The position numbers and the translations under genes were made by a program. Positions 7,082-16,197 of a DNA stretch of 64,000 nucleotides are shown here, piece by piece. The notes under the pieces were generated by a model, which was not told the DNA's origin, ran no database searches, and saw nothing but the letters and a program-made list of their open reading frames with translations. Every line of letters starts with the position of its first letter. Position 1 is the first letter of the stretch. The stretch is taken from contig NZ_AFBG01000020.1 of assembly GCF_000204195.1 (NCBI RefSeq), positions 620,001 through 684,000 of the forward strand. Direction: 5' to 3'. The stretch comes from Acidovorax radicis N35 (GTDB taxonomy: Bacteria; Pseudomonadota; Gammaproteobacteria; Burkholderiales; Burkholderiaceae_C).

Positions 7082-9130
7082 TCAGGGGAGCAGGATCGCG
7101 ACTTCCTTCTCGGCCCCGGTGGCTGTGGCCTTGCACACGGCATACACCGTCTGCGGACCGGTGCTGCCCAGCGACAGCGATTTGGTGTGAGTGAGGCCGT
7201 TGGCGCTGGCCGCAATGTCGTCATACAGAGCGCCGTAGGCATTGCCTGTGCTCCACGATGCCCGGCAAGCCGCTGCCTGGTTGGTGGTCAGCACGTAGCT
7301 GGCGTTGTAGCCGGCGTGGGTGACCGAACCCACGGCAACCGTCAGGGGCTCGGTGGGTGGGGGCGTGCCCGGGGTGCCGGGCAGGCCGGTGGACTTGAGC
7401 GCGCCTGCCGGGATCTGCACCATGTACGCATCCACGTCGGTCGCGCTGCCCGTGTTCCAGTTGGAGTTGAACAGCACCTTGGTGAAGTCGCGGTTGACGG
7501 ATGCGTGTGGTTCCGACCAGTACTCGTTGGAGGTCACGCGCGTGAACGCCAGGGTGTGGACCTGCGGGTTGGCCTTGAGCTCCACGGCCATGAGCTTGCG
7601 GTGGAACCACTGGCGGTTCACGGTGTCGGCGTAGGTGCTCAACAGTACCCACCCCGGCTTGTTGAAGCCCTTGCCCGACAGGTGCAGCGCCGTGGTCGAT
7701 CCGTTCAGGTAGCTGGGCAGCAGGAAGGTGCGCACGCCGGTGCGCAGGTTGACCAGGAAGATGTCGCCCACGTTGGCCTGGTAGTCCACCGACACATACA
7801 CATCGTCGCCATTGGCATCGATCGCCAGGTCCGAGTGCTCGGACTTGTGCAGCAGCTTCTTGGACTGGCTGAAGTCGCGCGAGTACGCCACGGTGCCGCT
7901 GGCATCGTCACCCGAGACCACGCAGTAGTTGCCGCTCGGGCTCATGCTCACGTGGTCGGGGCGCACGCCGTTGGTGTTCTTGGTGCCGACGATGGTGTCG
8001 GTGTCGCGGTCCCAGGTGATCACGCCCAGGCTGTTCCAGTTGGCGTCGTCCACCATCAGGCACCAGTAGCGGCCGTCCTTGGACGGTGAGCCTTCAGAGC
8101 GGGTCCATGCCGCGTTGGCGCCGGGCCAGCGGGTTTTCAGGCGCGCCGACAGGTTGGTGACCACGCGCGTGGCACCGGTGGCGGTGTTGAGCTCGTGAAT
8201 CTGCATGCCCACGCCGTTGGTGGGCAGGTAGTACAGCAGATCGGGGTTGCTCGCGTGCCACTGTGGCTCGGCATCGGCGGCCAGGTACGGCAAAACCTTC
8301 AGCCGCGCGTGCGTGTGTGCGTCGTACAGATGCCAGTGGCCGTCGAGCGCATAGATCAGGTGGCGGGTGCTGTCTGCGTTGAAGGCCTGGCGGCGCGCGT
8401 AGTCGTTGCGCGCAAAGGTCGCCACGCCGTCGGCCGCGTGGTTGGTGGCGCGCGTAAAGCAGGTCCCGTAGTCGGGTTCTGCCAGCACGGCGCCCTTGGC
8501 AGGCTTGGCCAGCGTGGCCGCGGTCACCAGGGTGCGTGCGGTGCTCAATGCAAAGCCGGGGCGCGCTTCGTAAAAGGCCTGGCAACCGGGGCTCAGGGTC
8601 GACGCGATCACGGTGCTGCCAGGGGCGGTAAAGCGCAGTGCGCCGTTCCACAGCACGGAGCGTTGGCCGGGGATCACGTCCAGCCCGTCAAACGCCTTGT
8701 CGCCGATGCCACGGTCCAGGGTCACGCCCTCGGCGGTGGCGGCGACGGTGGTGCCGTTTACGGTGATGGACTCCACGTACAGGTTGCGGTCTTCGCCGTT
8801 GGCGTTGGCGTCATTGGTGAACACCACGTCCACCTTGTCGCCGCCCGCAATCGAAGGCACCGAAAAACTGTAGTTCTGGTAGCTGGTCTCGCGCACCTCG
8901 GTGTCTGCCACGGCAATGCCGTTGACGCGCAACTGCATGAGCGCGCCCGCATTGGCCAACAGGCTGGCGCGGGCACGCACCACCAGGTTCGCGGCGTCGG
9001 CCTTGCTTGTATTGGTGGATTCTTTGCTGGCGGCTGTGGTCGCCGTTTCACTGCCTCCGCCCCCGCAGGCGGTCAGTGCCAGTACGGCCATCCCGCTGGC
9101 AACCGCATGGGTTAAAGATCTGGTGCTCAT
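7082..9130 (-). CDS. Secreted lipoprotein with CBM60-like domain and beta-propeller
   Basis: A 682-residue protein. The N-terminus is a lipoprotein signal with lipobox LTAC, Cys22 followed by GGGG, so the mature protein is membrane-anchored. Residues about 38-165 resemble the calcium-dependent xylan-binding module CBM60: MQLRVNGIAVADTEV, DKVDVVFTNDANANGEDRNL and DKAFDGLDVIPGQ are its hallmark segments. Residues about 250-600 show repeated WD/TolB-like blades (for example SPSKDGRYWCLMVDD, SMSPSGNYCVVSGDD). A Pro-rich linker then leads to a short C-terminal beta domain. No hydrolase active site was found. It may bind a polysaccharide at the cell surface. The start was chosen at the signal peptide rather than 37 codons upstream. 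Confidence 0.72.
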   Translation of the reverse strand: MSTRSLTHAVASGMAVLALTACGGGGSETATTAASKESTNTSKADAANLVVRARASLLANAGALMQLRVNGIAVADTEVRETSYQNYSFSVPSIAGGDKVDVVFTNDANANGEDRNLYVESITVNGTTVAATAEGVTLDRGIGDKAFDGLDVIPGQRSVLWNGALRFTAPGSTVIASTLSPGCQAFYEARPGFALSTARTLVTAATLAKPAKGAVLAEPDYGTCFTRATNHAADGVATFARNDYARRQAFNADSTRHLIYALDGHWHLYDAHTHARLKVLPYLAADAEPQWHASNPDLLYYLPTNGVGMQIHELNTATGATRVVTNLSARLKTRWPGANAAWTRSEGSPSKDGRYWCLMVDDANWNSLGVITWDRDTDTIVGTKNTNGVRPDHVSMSPSGNYCVVSGDDASGTVAYSRDFSQSKKLLHKSEHSDLAIDANGDDVYVSVDYQANVGDIFLVNLRTGVRTFLLPSYLNGSTTALHLSGKGFNKPGWVLLSTYADTVNRQWFHRKLMAVELKANPQVHTLAFTRVTSNEYWSEPHASVNRDFTKVLFNSNWNTGSATDVDAYMVQIPAGALKSTGLPGTPGTPPPTEPLTVAVGSVTHAGYNASYVLTTNQAAACRASWSTGNAYGALYDDIAASANGLTHTKSLSLGSTGPQTVYAVCKATATGAEKEVAILLP

Positions 9131-9324
9131 GGAAACTACCCTCTCGTTCAGTTGATGACATCTGCAGCCATGGCGACGCCTGTGGGTCAGGTTACCGGCA
9201 TGGTTCTGTAAAAAGCGGAAAGGGCGGCACCCACGGCTCATTTGGTTTCAATCAGAAACACAATGGTGGATTGGCGGGGGGGCGTGGCCGTTGGCGGTGC
9301 CCCACCCTGGGCACTGAGCGGGCG

Positions 9325-9360
9325 ACAAAAAAGAAAGCCCTGGGTATTGCTACCCAGGGC
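9325..9360 (-). terminator. Terminator after the FTR1 permease gene
   Basis: GCCCTGGGT and ACCCAGGGC form a perfect 9-bp stem with a 6-nt loop; on the minus strand it is followed by a T-rich run. It sits 42 bp beyond the stop codon at 9402. Confidence 0.88.
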
Positions 9361-9401
9361 CTGGAAAAACTGCGGCCTGCGCCGCACGGCGGATTTCGGT
9401 T

Positions 9402-10202
9402 TTACAGCGCCTTGGCCGATGCACCTGGCTGGGCGGCGTGGGCAGTCATGGTTTGCTGGTCACGCCAGTGCGCCACGCCCAGCCATACGGTGGGCACCAG
9501 CACCAGGGCCAGCGAGATGGCCTGGGCAATGGTTCCTTCGGCCAGGTCTTCCGTGGCCGCATGCCAGTAGGCGTTGTCGATGCCGGGCAGTACGCCGCCT
9601 TCCGTGAACTCGTGGAACGCGTAGACCACCAGCTGCACGGCAAACACCGCCATGAACCATGAGGTGACGCGGAAGAACCGCGAGAGGTTCACTGCGCGGC
9701 CGTAGCGCGTCCAGGCCCAGGCAATGGCAATGGCCAGCGCCAGGCCTGCCAGGCCGCCCCAGGCCATGTAAGCCAGCTCCGCGCTGCGTGCCAGGGCGGC
9801 GAGCATGGTGGCGGTTTCCACGCCTTCGCGGCCCACCATGAACAGGGCAAACAAGAACACGGCCATCCAGGCGCGCGGGCCCTCCAGCACGCTGGCGTGG
9901 TCCATGCGCTGGGCGATCTCCTGGCCCATGCCTTTTCCCGCGCTGCGCATGTGCACCACACACCAGGCCACGGTGGCAGCCGCCACCAGCGCCATGCAGC
10001 CCTCGGCTGCGGGCGACAACGCGCCCACCTGCGACAGCACCCAGCCCAGCACCAGCGAGAGCAGGGCGGCCACGCCCACGCCTGCGCGCAGCGGCAGCAG
10101 CAGGTGCAAGCGCCCGGTCTTGCGCAGGTACAAGGTGGCAATCGCCACCACCAGCAGGGCTTCCAGCCCTTCGCGGAAACAGATCAGCAGTGTTTGGAAC
10201 AT
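9402..10202 (-). CDS. FTR1 family iron permease
   Basis: A 266-residue, seven-helix inner-membrane iron transporter. The two iron-binding REGxE motifs are intact: REGLE at residues 10-14 in helix 1 and REGVE at 125-129 in helix 4. The length matches EfeU-type permeases without the extra periplasmic domain. Partners usually encoded alongside (EfeO, EfeB, or a P19-like protein and a multicopper oxidase) are absent, so it is an orphan gene here. It is transcribed away from ahpC across a 414-bp spacer and ends in a terminator. Confidence 0.92.
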   Translation of the reverse strand: MFQTLLICFREGLEALLVVAIATLYLRKTGRLHLLLPLRAGVGVAALLSLVLGWVLSQVGALSPAAEGCMALVAAATVAWCVVHMRSAGKGMGQEIAQRMDHASVLEGPRAWMAVFLFALFMVGREGVETATMLAALARSAELAYMAWGGLAGLALAIAIAWAWTRYGRAVNLSRFFRVTSWFMAVFAVQLVVYAFHEFTEGGVLPGIDNAYWHAATEDLAEGTIAQAISLALVLVPTVWLGVAHWRDQQTMTAHAAQPGASAKAL

Positions 10203-10216
10203 GGTGAAGTCAGGTC

Positions 10217-10267
10217 TTGCTATAAATTAATGAGCTGCTTGCGCTTATTTTTAAAGCGCTACAGGCC
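10217..10267 (+). repeat. Dispersed intergenic repeat, copy A
   Basis: TTGCTATAAATTAATGAGCT, then GCTTGCGCTT, a short AT-rich loop, AAAGCGCT and ACAGGCC. It shares this order of blocks with six other intergenic sites in the window (consensus TTGCTAT..A..AGCTGCT.GCGCTT..AAGCGCT.AGGCC). GCGCTT/AAGCGC can pair as a hairpin. It is 14 bp upstream of the FTR1 start. Confidence 0.7.
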
Positions 10268-10525
10268 TTGTTGACCAATATTTTGAGAATGGCGTAAGTG
10301 CACGGCCTTCCCGCTGCAATGCGCCGCCCGAGCGGCTTTGCTGCAGTGCGGCAGATGATATGACTAAATACGAATCAGTTGTATTTGAATGTTTGACATG
10401 CCACAAGGGTTGGCTGTATCGGCGTGCTTGCCTTGCAGGCTGCCAACGCTGGTTTCTGGGGTTGAAAGGGGCAAAATGCCGATCCCCGGACCGAGGGCAG
10501 GGTGTCAATGTATAGTCACAGGCAA

Positions 10526-10557
10526 TTGATTCAATCAAATCAATTAATTGGATTGAT
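10526..10557 (+). promoter_or_regulatory. Tandem dyads upstream of ahpC, candidate OxyR site
   Basis: TTGATTCAATCAA (10526-10538) is a perfect palindrome, and ATCAAT...ATTGAT (10539-10557) is a second dyad directly beside it. Two adjacent dyads about 60-90 bp before an ahpC start fit the tandem binding pattern of the LysR-type peroxide sensor OxyR. The match to the OxyR consensus itself is only partial. Confidence 0.45.
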
Positions 10558-10616
10558 GGCCGTGAACGGCCTAGACTTCAGTCCTGTTCAGTCAACCAAC
10601 CACTAAGGAAACAGCA

Positions 10617-11192
10617 ATGTCCCTGATCAATACGCAAGTTCAGCCCTTCAAGACCACCGCTTTCGTCAACCGCGCTGGCAAGGGTGAATTCATCGAAGTG
10701 ACCGAACAGTCCCTCAAGGGCAAGTGGTCCGTGCTGATCTTCATGCCCGCCGCTTTCACCTTCAACTGCCCCACCGAAATCGAAGACGCTGCCGACAACT
10801 ACGCCGAGTTCCAGAAGGCTGGCGCCGAGGTCTACATCGTGACCACCGACACGCACTTCTCGCACAAGGTCTGGCACGAAACATCGGACGCTGTGGGCAA
10901 GGCCAAATTCCCCCTGGTCGGCGACCCAACGCACCAGCTGACCAACGCTTTCGGCGTGCACATCGCTGAAGAAGGCCTGGCACTGCGCGGCACGTTCGTG
11001 ATCAACCCTGATGGCGTGATCAAGACCCTGGAAATCCATTCCAACGAAATCGCCCGCGACGTGTCGGAAACCCTGCGCAAGCTCAAGGCTGCCCAGTTCA
11101 CCGCCGCCAACCCTGGCCAAGTCTGCCCCGCCAAGTGGAAGGAAGGCGCCAAGACGCTGACGCCTTCGCTGGACCTGGTTGGCAAGATTTAA
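10617..11192 (+). CDS. ahpC: Alkyl hydroperoxide reductase C (peroxiredoxin)
   Basis: A 191-residue typical 2-Cys peroxiredoxin that reduces hydrogen peroxide, organic peroxides and peroxynitrite in the cytoplasm. The peroxidatic Cys51 is in FTFNCPTE and the resolving Cys170 in GQVCPAKW. The sequence before the active site reads MPAAFTFN instead of the common YPADFTFV, a mild variation. The length agrees with bacterial AhpC. A good ribosome site (AAGGAAAC) precedes the ATG. A strong terminator separates it from ahpF, so ahpC can be made in excess over ahpF. Confidence 0.97.
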   Translation: MSLINTQVQPFKTTAFVNRAGKGEFIEVTEQSLKGKWSVLIFMPAAFTFNCPTEIEDAADNYAEFQKAGAEVYIVTTDTHFSHKVWHETSDAVGKAKFPLVGDPTHQLTNAFGVHIAEEGLALRGTFVINPDGVIKTLEIHSNEIARDVSETLRKLKAAQFTAANPGQVCPAKWKEGAKTLTPSLDLVGKI

Positions 11193-11212
11193 GTTTTCTT
11201 ATCTCGGCCCCT

Positions 11213-11262
11213 AAAGCCGGACAGCGTCATGGCGCCTGTGCGCCATGCCGTCCGGCTTTTTT
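11213..11262 (+). terminator. Terminator between ahpC and ahpF
   Basis: AAGCCGGAC pairs with GTCCGGCTT at the base and ATGGCGC with GCGCCAT at the top, followed by TTTTTT. The hairpin starts 21 bp after the ahpC stop. Confidence 0.88.
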
Positions 11263-11350
11263 ACGCCCGGAGTTTGACCCGCAGGCTTGATACAAACCAC
11301 GCTTGCCATCACGCTCCCCACATACAACTCCAAATTCAAAGGACACCACC

Positions 11351-12967
11351 ATGCTCGACGAACAACTCAAGACCCAACTCGCCGCCTACCTGGAGCGCGT
11401 GCAGCAGCCGTTTGAGCTGGTGGCTTCCCTGGACGACAGCGAGACGGCGCGCGACATGCGCGAGCTGCTGACGACCATTCAATCGCTGCGCAGCGACAAG
11501 ATCACCCTGCGCACCGATGGCAACGATGCGCGCAAGCCTTCGTTCAGCCTGCAGCGCGTCGGCGCTACCAACTCCTTGCGCTTTGCGGGCCTGCCTCTGG
11601 GCCACGAGTTCACCTCGCTGGTGCTGGCCCTGCTGTGGACCGGCGGCCACCCGCCCAAGGTCGAGCAGGACGTGATCGATTCGATCAAGGCGCTGGACGG
11701 AGACTTCAACTTCGAGGTCTACATGAGCCTGACCTGCCACAACTGCCCGGACGTGGTGCAGGCGCTGTCGCTCATGGCCATCGTCAACCCCCACATCAAG
11801 ACCACTGTGATCGAAGGCGGCGCCTTCCAGCAGGAAGTGACCGACCGGGAAATCATGGCCGTGCCCATGGTGTTTTTGAACGGCCAGGTCTTCGGCTCGG
11901 GCCGCATGACCATCGAAGAAATCGTGGCCAAGCTCGATACCGGCGCCGCCGCCCGTGACGCGGCCAAGCTGTCGGCCAAGGCACCTTACGACGTGCTCAT
12001 CGTCGGCGGTGGCCCCGCTGGCGCCGCAGCCGCCGTGTACGCTGCCCGCAAAGGCATCCGCACCGGCGTGGCGGCCGAGCGTTTTGGCGGCCAGGTCAAC
12101 GACACGCTCGCCATCGAGAACTACATCTCCGTGCTCGAAACCGACGGACCCAAGTTCGCCGCAGCGCTCGAAGCCCACACCCGCGCCTACGACGTGGACA
12201 TCATGAACCTGCAGCGCGCCGACCGGCTGATCCCAGCAGCCCAGCCCGGCGGCCTGATCGGGGTGCAACTGGCCAACGGCGCCACGCTGCAGTCCAAGAC
12301 CGTCATCCTGTCCACCGGCGCGCGCTGGCGCAACGTCAACGTGCCCGGCGAAGCCGAGTACAAGAACAAGGGCGTGGCCTATTGCCCGCACTGCGATGGC
12401 CCGCTGTTCAAGGGCAAGCGCACGGCGGTGATCGGTGGCGGCAACTCGGGTGTCGAGGCCGCCATCGACCTGGCCGGCATCGTGGCCCATGTCACGCTGG
12501 TGGAGTTTGCCGACCAGCTCAAGGCCGACGCCGTGCTGGTCAACAAGCTGAAAAGCCTGCCCAACGTGACCATCCACACCAACGCGCAGACCACCGAGAT
12601 CACCGGTGCTGACGGCAAGGTCAACGGCCTCAAGTACAAGGACCGCGCCACCAACGTGGAGCACCTCGTGCCGCTTGAAGGCGTGTTTGTGCAGATCGGG
12701 CTCGTGCCCAACACCGAATGGCTCAAGGGCACGGTGGAGCTGTCGAAGTTCGGCGAGGTCATCGTCGACTCGCACGGCCGCACCAACATCCCCGGCGTGT
12801 TCGCGGCGGGCGACTGCACCACCGTGCCGTTCAAGCAGATCGTGATCGCGGCGGGCGACGGATCGAAGGCCGCGCTGAGCGCGTTTGACCACCTGATCCG
12901 CATGCCCGTGGTGGCGGCTGCACCTGCGGGGGCTCCGGCCGCCGAGCCTGTGGCAGAAGTTGCCTAA
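11351..12967 (+). CDS. ahpF: Alkyl hydroperoxide reductase subunit F
   Basis: A 538-residue NADH-dependent flavoprotein that reduces AhpC. The N-terminal double thioredoxin-like domain has Cys129-x-x-Cys132 (TCHNCPD). The FAD site is [18 protein letters not shown] near residue 220, the redox-active pair is Cys345-x-x-Cys348 (CPHCDG), and the NADH-binding loop is [15 protein letters not shown]. The cysteine numbers match those of E. coli AhpF. The protein is slightly longer than usual because of an Ala/Pro-rich tail. The start is the ATG giving [10 protein letters not shown], preceded by AAAGGA; a longer in-frame opening upstream is not family-like. Confidence 0.97.
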   Translation: MLDEQLKTQLAAYLERVQQPFELVASLDDSETARDMRELLTTIQSLRSDKITLRTDGNDARKPSFSLQRVGATNSLRFAGLPLGHEFTSLVLALLWTGGHPPKVEQDVIDSIKALDGDFNFEVYMSLTCHNCPDVVQALSLMAIVNPHIKTTVIEGGAFQQEVTDREIMAVPMVFLNGQVFGSGRMTIEEIVAKLDTGAAARDAAKLSAKAPYDVLIVGGGPAGAAAAVYAARKGIRTGVAAERFGGQVNDTLAIENYISVLETDGPKFAAALEAHTRAYDVDIMNLQRADRLIPAAQPGGLIGVQLANGATLQSKTVILSTGARWRNVNVPGEAEYKNKGVAYCPHCDGPLFKGKRTAVIGGGNSGVEAAIDLAGIVAHVTLVEFADQLKADAVLVNKLKSLPNVTIHTNAQTTEITGADGKVNGLKYKDRATNVEHLVPLEGVFVQIGLVPNTEWLKGTVELSKFGEVIVDSHGRTNIPGVFAAGDCTTVPFKQIVIAAGDGSKAALSAFDHLIRMPVVAAAPAGAPAAEPVAEVA

Positions 12968-12982
12968 TTTTTAGGTGAAAAT

Positions 12983-13027
12983 GGCCGCTATCGCCTGATG
13001 GTAAAGCGCTGGTAGCTATCAAAATAA
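12983..13027 (-). repeat. Dispersed intergenic repeat, copy B
   Basis: Inverse orientation to copy A. On the plus strand GGCCGCTATCGC, then TAAAGCGCTGGTAGCTATCA and AAATAA align with the reverse complement of the consensus. It lies between the ahpF stop and its terminator. Confidence 0.65.
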
Positions 13028-13028
13028 G

Positions 13029-13063
13029 AGCGACTGGTTGTCTTGTGCAGCCGGTCGCTTTTG
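13029..13063 (+). terminator. Terminator after ahpF
   Basis: AGCGACTGG and CCGGTCGCT pair over 9 bp with one G-T wobble and a 13-nt loop, followed by TTTGTTT. Confidence 0.75.
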
Positions 13064-13286
13064 TTTGGACCGTAGGGCGCCACCGAGCTTGTGCTCTATT
13101 GCGATTTGCTCGACGGTTGAGATTCCGTTCTGGGCACTCCGCAGTCCTTCATTCGTGCGAGAAGCCGTCGCCCTTGGCCCGTGGCCAACGCGCGACCGCT
13201 TGAGGTGTCGCGCTTCCTAGAACGCACATGTCCAACGCCAATCCAGACGTCGCATGGCAAGACTTTCACCGTCATCTCGGCACGCT

Positions 13287-14234
13287 TCAGGACCCCGGGC
13301 GGGCGTCGCGCCGGAGTGACTGAGGCGGCTTGCCGAAGCCCCGCATGAACGCCTCGCGAAGATGGCGCCGATCGCGAAAGCCCGTTTCGCGTGCAACCAC
13401 CTCCAGCGGATGGCGGCTGCGCTCGATCATCAAGCGCGCTGCCTCCACGCGCAGACGCTCTACCGCCCTGGCTGGCGACTGGCCGGTCTCGGCCGTGAAC
13501 ACACGGCTGAACTGGCGCGGGCTGAGGTTCGCGGCGGCCGCGAGTTCTTCCACGCTCAGCGGCTGCGCCAAGTGGCTGCGGGCATGCTCCAGCGCCCGCG
13601 CGATGCGGTCAGAGCGCGGTGCGAGATTCAGAATTTCCGAATGCTGCGACTGGCCGCCCGAACGGCGCTGGTGCATGACCAGCCGGTGCGCCACCGATCG
13701 CGCCACCTCGTCGCCCAGGTCCTTCTCGACGAGGCCCAGCGCCAGATCCAGCTCCGCCGTCATGCCGGCCGAGGTCCAGATCGGGTCATCGGCGATGAAG
13801 ATGCGGTCCGGCTCGACCTGGATATCGGGATGGCGCTGCTGCAGTGCGTCTGCATAAGCCCAGTGTGTCGTGGCGCGTCGCCCTGTTAGCAAGCCCGCCT
13901 CGGCCAGCACGAAGGCTCCGGTGCACAGCCCCACGGTCCGACGCGCCCGAGCGCTGCACTTTCGCAGCGCATGCAGGAGGTCGGACGGCGAGGGCGTGGC
14001 CAACGGGTCGAGCACGCCGACCACCATCCAGGTGTCGGCCGTGCTGCGTGCGGTGAAGGGACGCGTCTGCAGGGCCATGCCCAGCGATGCCTTCACGCTG
14101 CCGCCGGGCATCGAGTGACAAGCCAGCTCGTAGAAGGGTTCGCCCGCCACAACGTTGGCGAACTCGAACACCGCCTGCGTGGCCAGCGCCATCACCTGAA
14201 AGCCGGCCGGCAGGACGTAGCCGATTTTGTGCAT
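13287..14234 (-). CDS. GlxA family transcriptional regulator (DJ-1/PfpI + AraC domains)
   Basis: A 315-residue regulator. Residues about 5-165 form a DJ-1/PfpI-type amidase-like domain, including the nucleophile-elbow-like VGLCTGAFVLAEAG with a Cys. Residues about 215-310 hold two AraC helix-turn-helix motifs (LSVEELAAAANLSPRQFSRV and PLEVVARETGFRDRRHLREA). The start at MHKIGYVLPAGFQVM is preceded on the minus strand by GGAG at good spacing, so it is preferred over an ATG 15 codons upstream. It diverges from the SDR-hydrolase-thiolase operon across 106 bp and is likely its activator. Confidence 0.88.
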   Translation of the reverse strand: MHKIGYVLPAGFQVMALATQAVFEFANVVAGEPFYELACHSMPGGSVKASLGMALQTRPFTARSTADTWMVVGVLDPLATPSPSDLLHALRKCSARARRTVGLCTGAFVLAEAGLLTGRRATTHWAYADALQQRHPDIQVEPDRIFIADDPIWTSAGMTAELDLALGLVEKDLGDEVARSVAHRLVMHQRRSGGQSQHSEILNLAPRSDRIARALEHARSHLAQPLSVEELAAAANLSPRQFSRVFTAETGQSPARAVERLRVEAARLMIERSRHPLEVVARETGFRDRRHLREAFMRGFGKPPQSLRRDARPGS

Positions 14235-14340
14235 TTTTTCTCCGAAGCTGATGGCATAAAACGTGACTATAAGCGTCATTTACGCCAGACGCCAGACGGC
14301 ACAAAATTCACTCCATCGCAACCACAAACGGAACACCACC

Positions 14341-15141
14341 ATGACGCAGACGAACCTGGGCACCGCCCTCATCACCGGAGCCTCCTCCGGCATCGGAGCC
14401 CTCTACGCCGACCGCCTGGCGCAGCGCGGCTACGACCTCATCCTTGTCGCCCGCAACCGCGAGCGTTTGAACCCGCTGGCTGCGCAGATCAGCAGCCGCC
14501 ACGGCCGCGCAGTGGAAGTCTTCCCCGCCGACCTGAACAACCCGACGGCGCTGCGCAGCGTGGAAGACAAGCTCAAACGCGACGCCAGCATCACCCTGCT
14601 GGTCAACAACGCCGGCATCGGCACGCACACGTCGCTTCTGGAGAGCGACGTGGACCAGATGGCGCGCATGATCGACCTCAACATCACGGCGCTGACCCGG
14701 CTGAGCTACGCGGCGGTGCCCGGCTTCGTGGCACGCGGCAACGGTGCGTTGATCAACATCGCCTCTGTCGCGGCCGTCTCGCCAGAAGCCTTGAATGGCG
14801 TGTATGGCGGCAGCAAGGCTTTCGTGTTGGCCTTCAGCCAATCGCTGCAGCACGAGCTGGCCGGCAAGGGTGTGCGGGTGCAAGCCGTGCTGCCGGGTGC
14901 GACGGCCACCGAGTTCTGGGCACGCGGCGGCCTTCCGGTGGAGCACCTGCCGGCGCAGATCGTGATGCGTGCCGAAGACCTGGTGGATGCCGCCTTGCAG
15001 GGCTTCGAGCGCGGCGAGTCGGTGACGCTTCCTGCGCTGCAGGATGGTGCCCTCTGGGATGCCTTTGAGGGCGCGCGCAAGGCGATGGCGCCCCACCTGT
15101 CAAGCAACGAAGTGGCGCCGCGCTACCAGCCCTTGCGCTGA
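14341..15141 (+). CDS. SDR family NAD(P)-dependent oxidoreductase
   Basis: A 266-residue short-chain dehydrogenase/reductase. Visible are the cofactor motif TGASSGIG near residue 14, the NNAG motif near residue 91, the catalytic Ser in NIASVAAVS and the catalytic YGGSK (YxxxK). The arginine in VARNRERL at the end of beta-2 suggests NADP(H). It is the first gene of an operon divergent from the GlxA-like regulator. The start at MTQTNLG follows an ACCACC spacer; an in-frame extension upstream runs into the promoter region. Substrate unknown; the neighbouring hydrolase and thiolase suggest a fatty or aromatic acid pathway. Confidence 0.9.
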   Translation: MTQTNLGTALITGASSGIGALYADRLAQRGYDLILVARNRERLNPLAAQISSRHGRAVEVFPADLNNPTALRSVEDKLKRDASITLLVNNAGIGTHTSLLESDVDQMARMIDLNITALTRLSYAAVPGFVARGNGALINIASVAAVSPEALNGVYGGSKAFVLAFSQSLQHELAGKGVRVQAVLPGATATEFWARGGLPVEHLPAQIVMRAEDLVDAALQGFERGESVTLPALQDGALWDAFEGARKAMAPHLSSNEVAPRYQPLR

Positions 15142-15221
15142 GTGAAGGCGCATTGATTGCGCCAGTAAGTATCCATCCATGGCCCCTGGGCCACGTCCCC
15201 CCAAATTCAAGGAAACCCACC

Positions 15222-16136
15222 GTGCCAACAACCCGCAATGATCCACTGTCCGACATCAAGATCCCCGGGACCGAGGAACACTTTCTCGATCCGCTCAGCT
15301 CAAAGAAGGGAGGCCTGGGGCGATTGCGCTATCTCTCGGGCGGAAAGGGGCCAGCGTTGGTCCTGCTGCACACCGTGCGTACCCAGGCCGAGCACTTCCG
15401 TCACCTCATCCCGCTGGTCCAGGAGCGGTACACGGTATACGCCCTTGATCTCCCTGGAATGGGCTACTCGCAGATCGTGCCGGGCGCCTCCTATGAGGAG
15501 CCGGCCATGCGCGAGGCGGTCAAGAGCCTCATCACCCGACTCGACTTGCGCGACGTCACGCTGCTTGGCGAATCGATGGGCGCCACGCTCGCCCTCACCA
15601 CCGCGGCCGATCTGCCCGAGAGAGTGCGGCGGGTCGTGGCGATCAATGCCTATGACTACGCGGGCGGCATCAAGCGGTCCAGCCTGCTGGCCCGGTTCGT
15701 CGTGACCGGCGCGCTTGCGCCGGGTATCGGCGAGACCATTGCGAGCGTCCAACCCAAGCCGATCGTGCGCGCCGTGCTCCGTGGGGGTCTTGGCAACACG
15801 GCCGCCCTGCGCGATGACTACCTTGATGAACTGTTGAAGGTTGGAAGTCGGCCCGGCTATCCGGTCGTCGCCCGCGCGGTGTACGGGAACCTGCCCAGCC
15901 TCATCGCGGCACGCGCCCGCTACCCCGAGGTCAAGGCACCCGTTCATCTCATCTACGGAGAGACGGATTGGTCAAGACTCTCGGACCGGCAAGCCAACAA
16001 GCAGCTCCTTCCCGCGGCCGAGTTTGTCCAGGTGCCTGGCGCCGGTCACTTCATCGTCCTCGAGCGGCCGGACGTGGCTGCCAAGGTGTTGAACGACGTG
16101 ATGCGAATCGCGAGCGTTCCGAAAGCCGCGGCCTGA
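15222..16136 (+). CDS. Alpha/beta hydrolase
   Basis: A 304-residue alpha/beta-fold hydrolase. The nucleophile elbow is GESMGA near residue 140, the acid is probably Asp in YGETDWSR, and the catalytic His is in GAGHFIVLE. The oxyanion region is VLLHTVRTQAEHF. I chose a GTG start because AAGGA lies 8 bp before it and no better ATG follows; the frame is open a further 23 codons upstream. It lies 80 bp after the SDR gene and 61 bp before the thiolase, so the three are probably one operon. Substrate not predictable. Confidence 0.83.
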   Translation: MPTTRNDPLSDIKIPGTEEHFLDPLSSKKGGLGRLRYLSGGKGPALVLLHTVRTQAEHFRHLIPLVQERYTVYALDLPGMGYSQIVPGASYEEPAMREAVKSLITRLDLRDVTLLGESMGATLALTTAADLPERVRRVVAINAYDYAGGIKRSSLLARFVVTGALAPGIGETIASVQPKPIVRAVLRGGLGNTAALRDDYLDELLKVGSRPGYPVVARAVYGNLPSLIAARARYPEVKAPVHLIYGETDWSRLSDRQANKQLLPAAEFVQVPGAGHFIVLERPDVAAKVLNDVMRIASVPKAAA

Positions 16137-16197
16137 TGCCGCTCGACGCGAATCCCCTCTGATCTTCGATCAACCTGCAACAACCTGAGGAGCTCTT

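Larger units (their letters stand above)
10203..10616. promoter_or_regulatory. Divergent promoter region between FTR1 and ahpC
   Basis: This 414-bp spacer holds repeat copy A. It also has an inverted repeat AAATAC-N9-GTATTT at 10366-10386, in an AT-rich patch that could be a metalloregulator site for the FTR1 gene, and two dyads near ahpC. No coding region is supported. Confidence 0.5.

Noticed and set aside
13229..13327. A short plus-strand frame beginning MSNANPDVAWQDFHRHL
   Set aside because: Only 32 codons, overlapping the end of the regulator gene, no ribosome site; could be a gene relic but nothing supports it.
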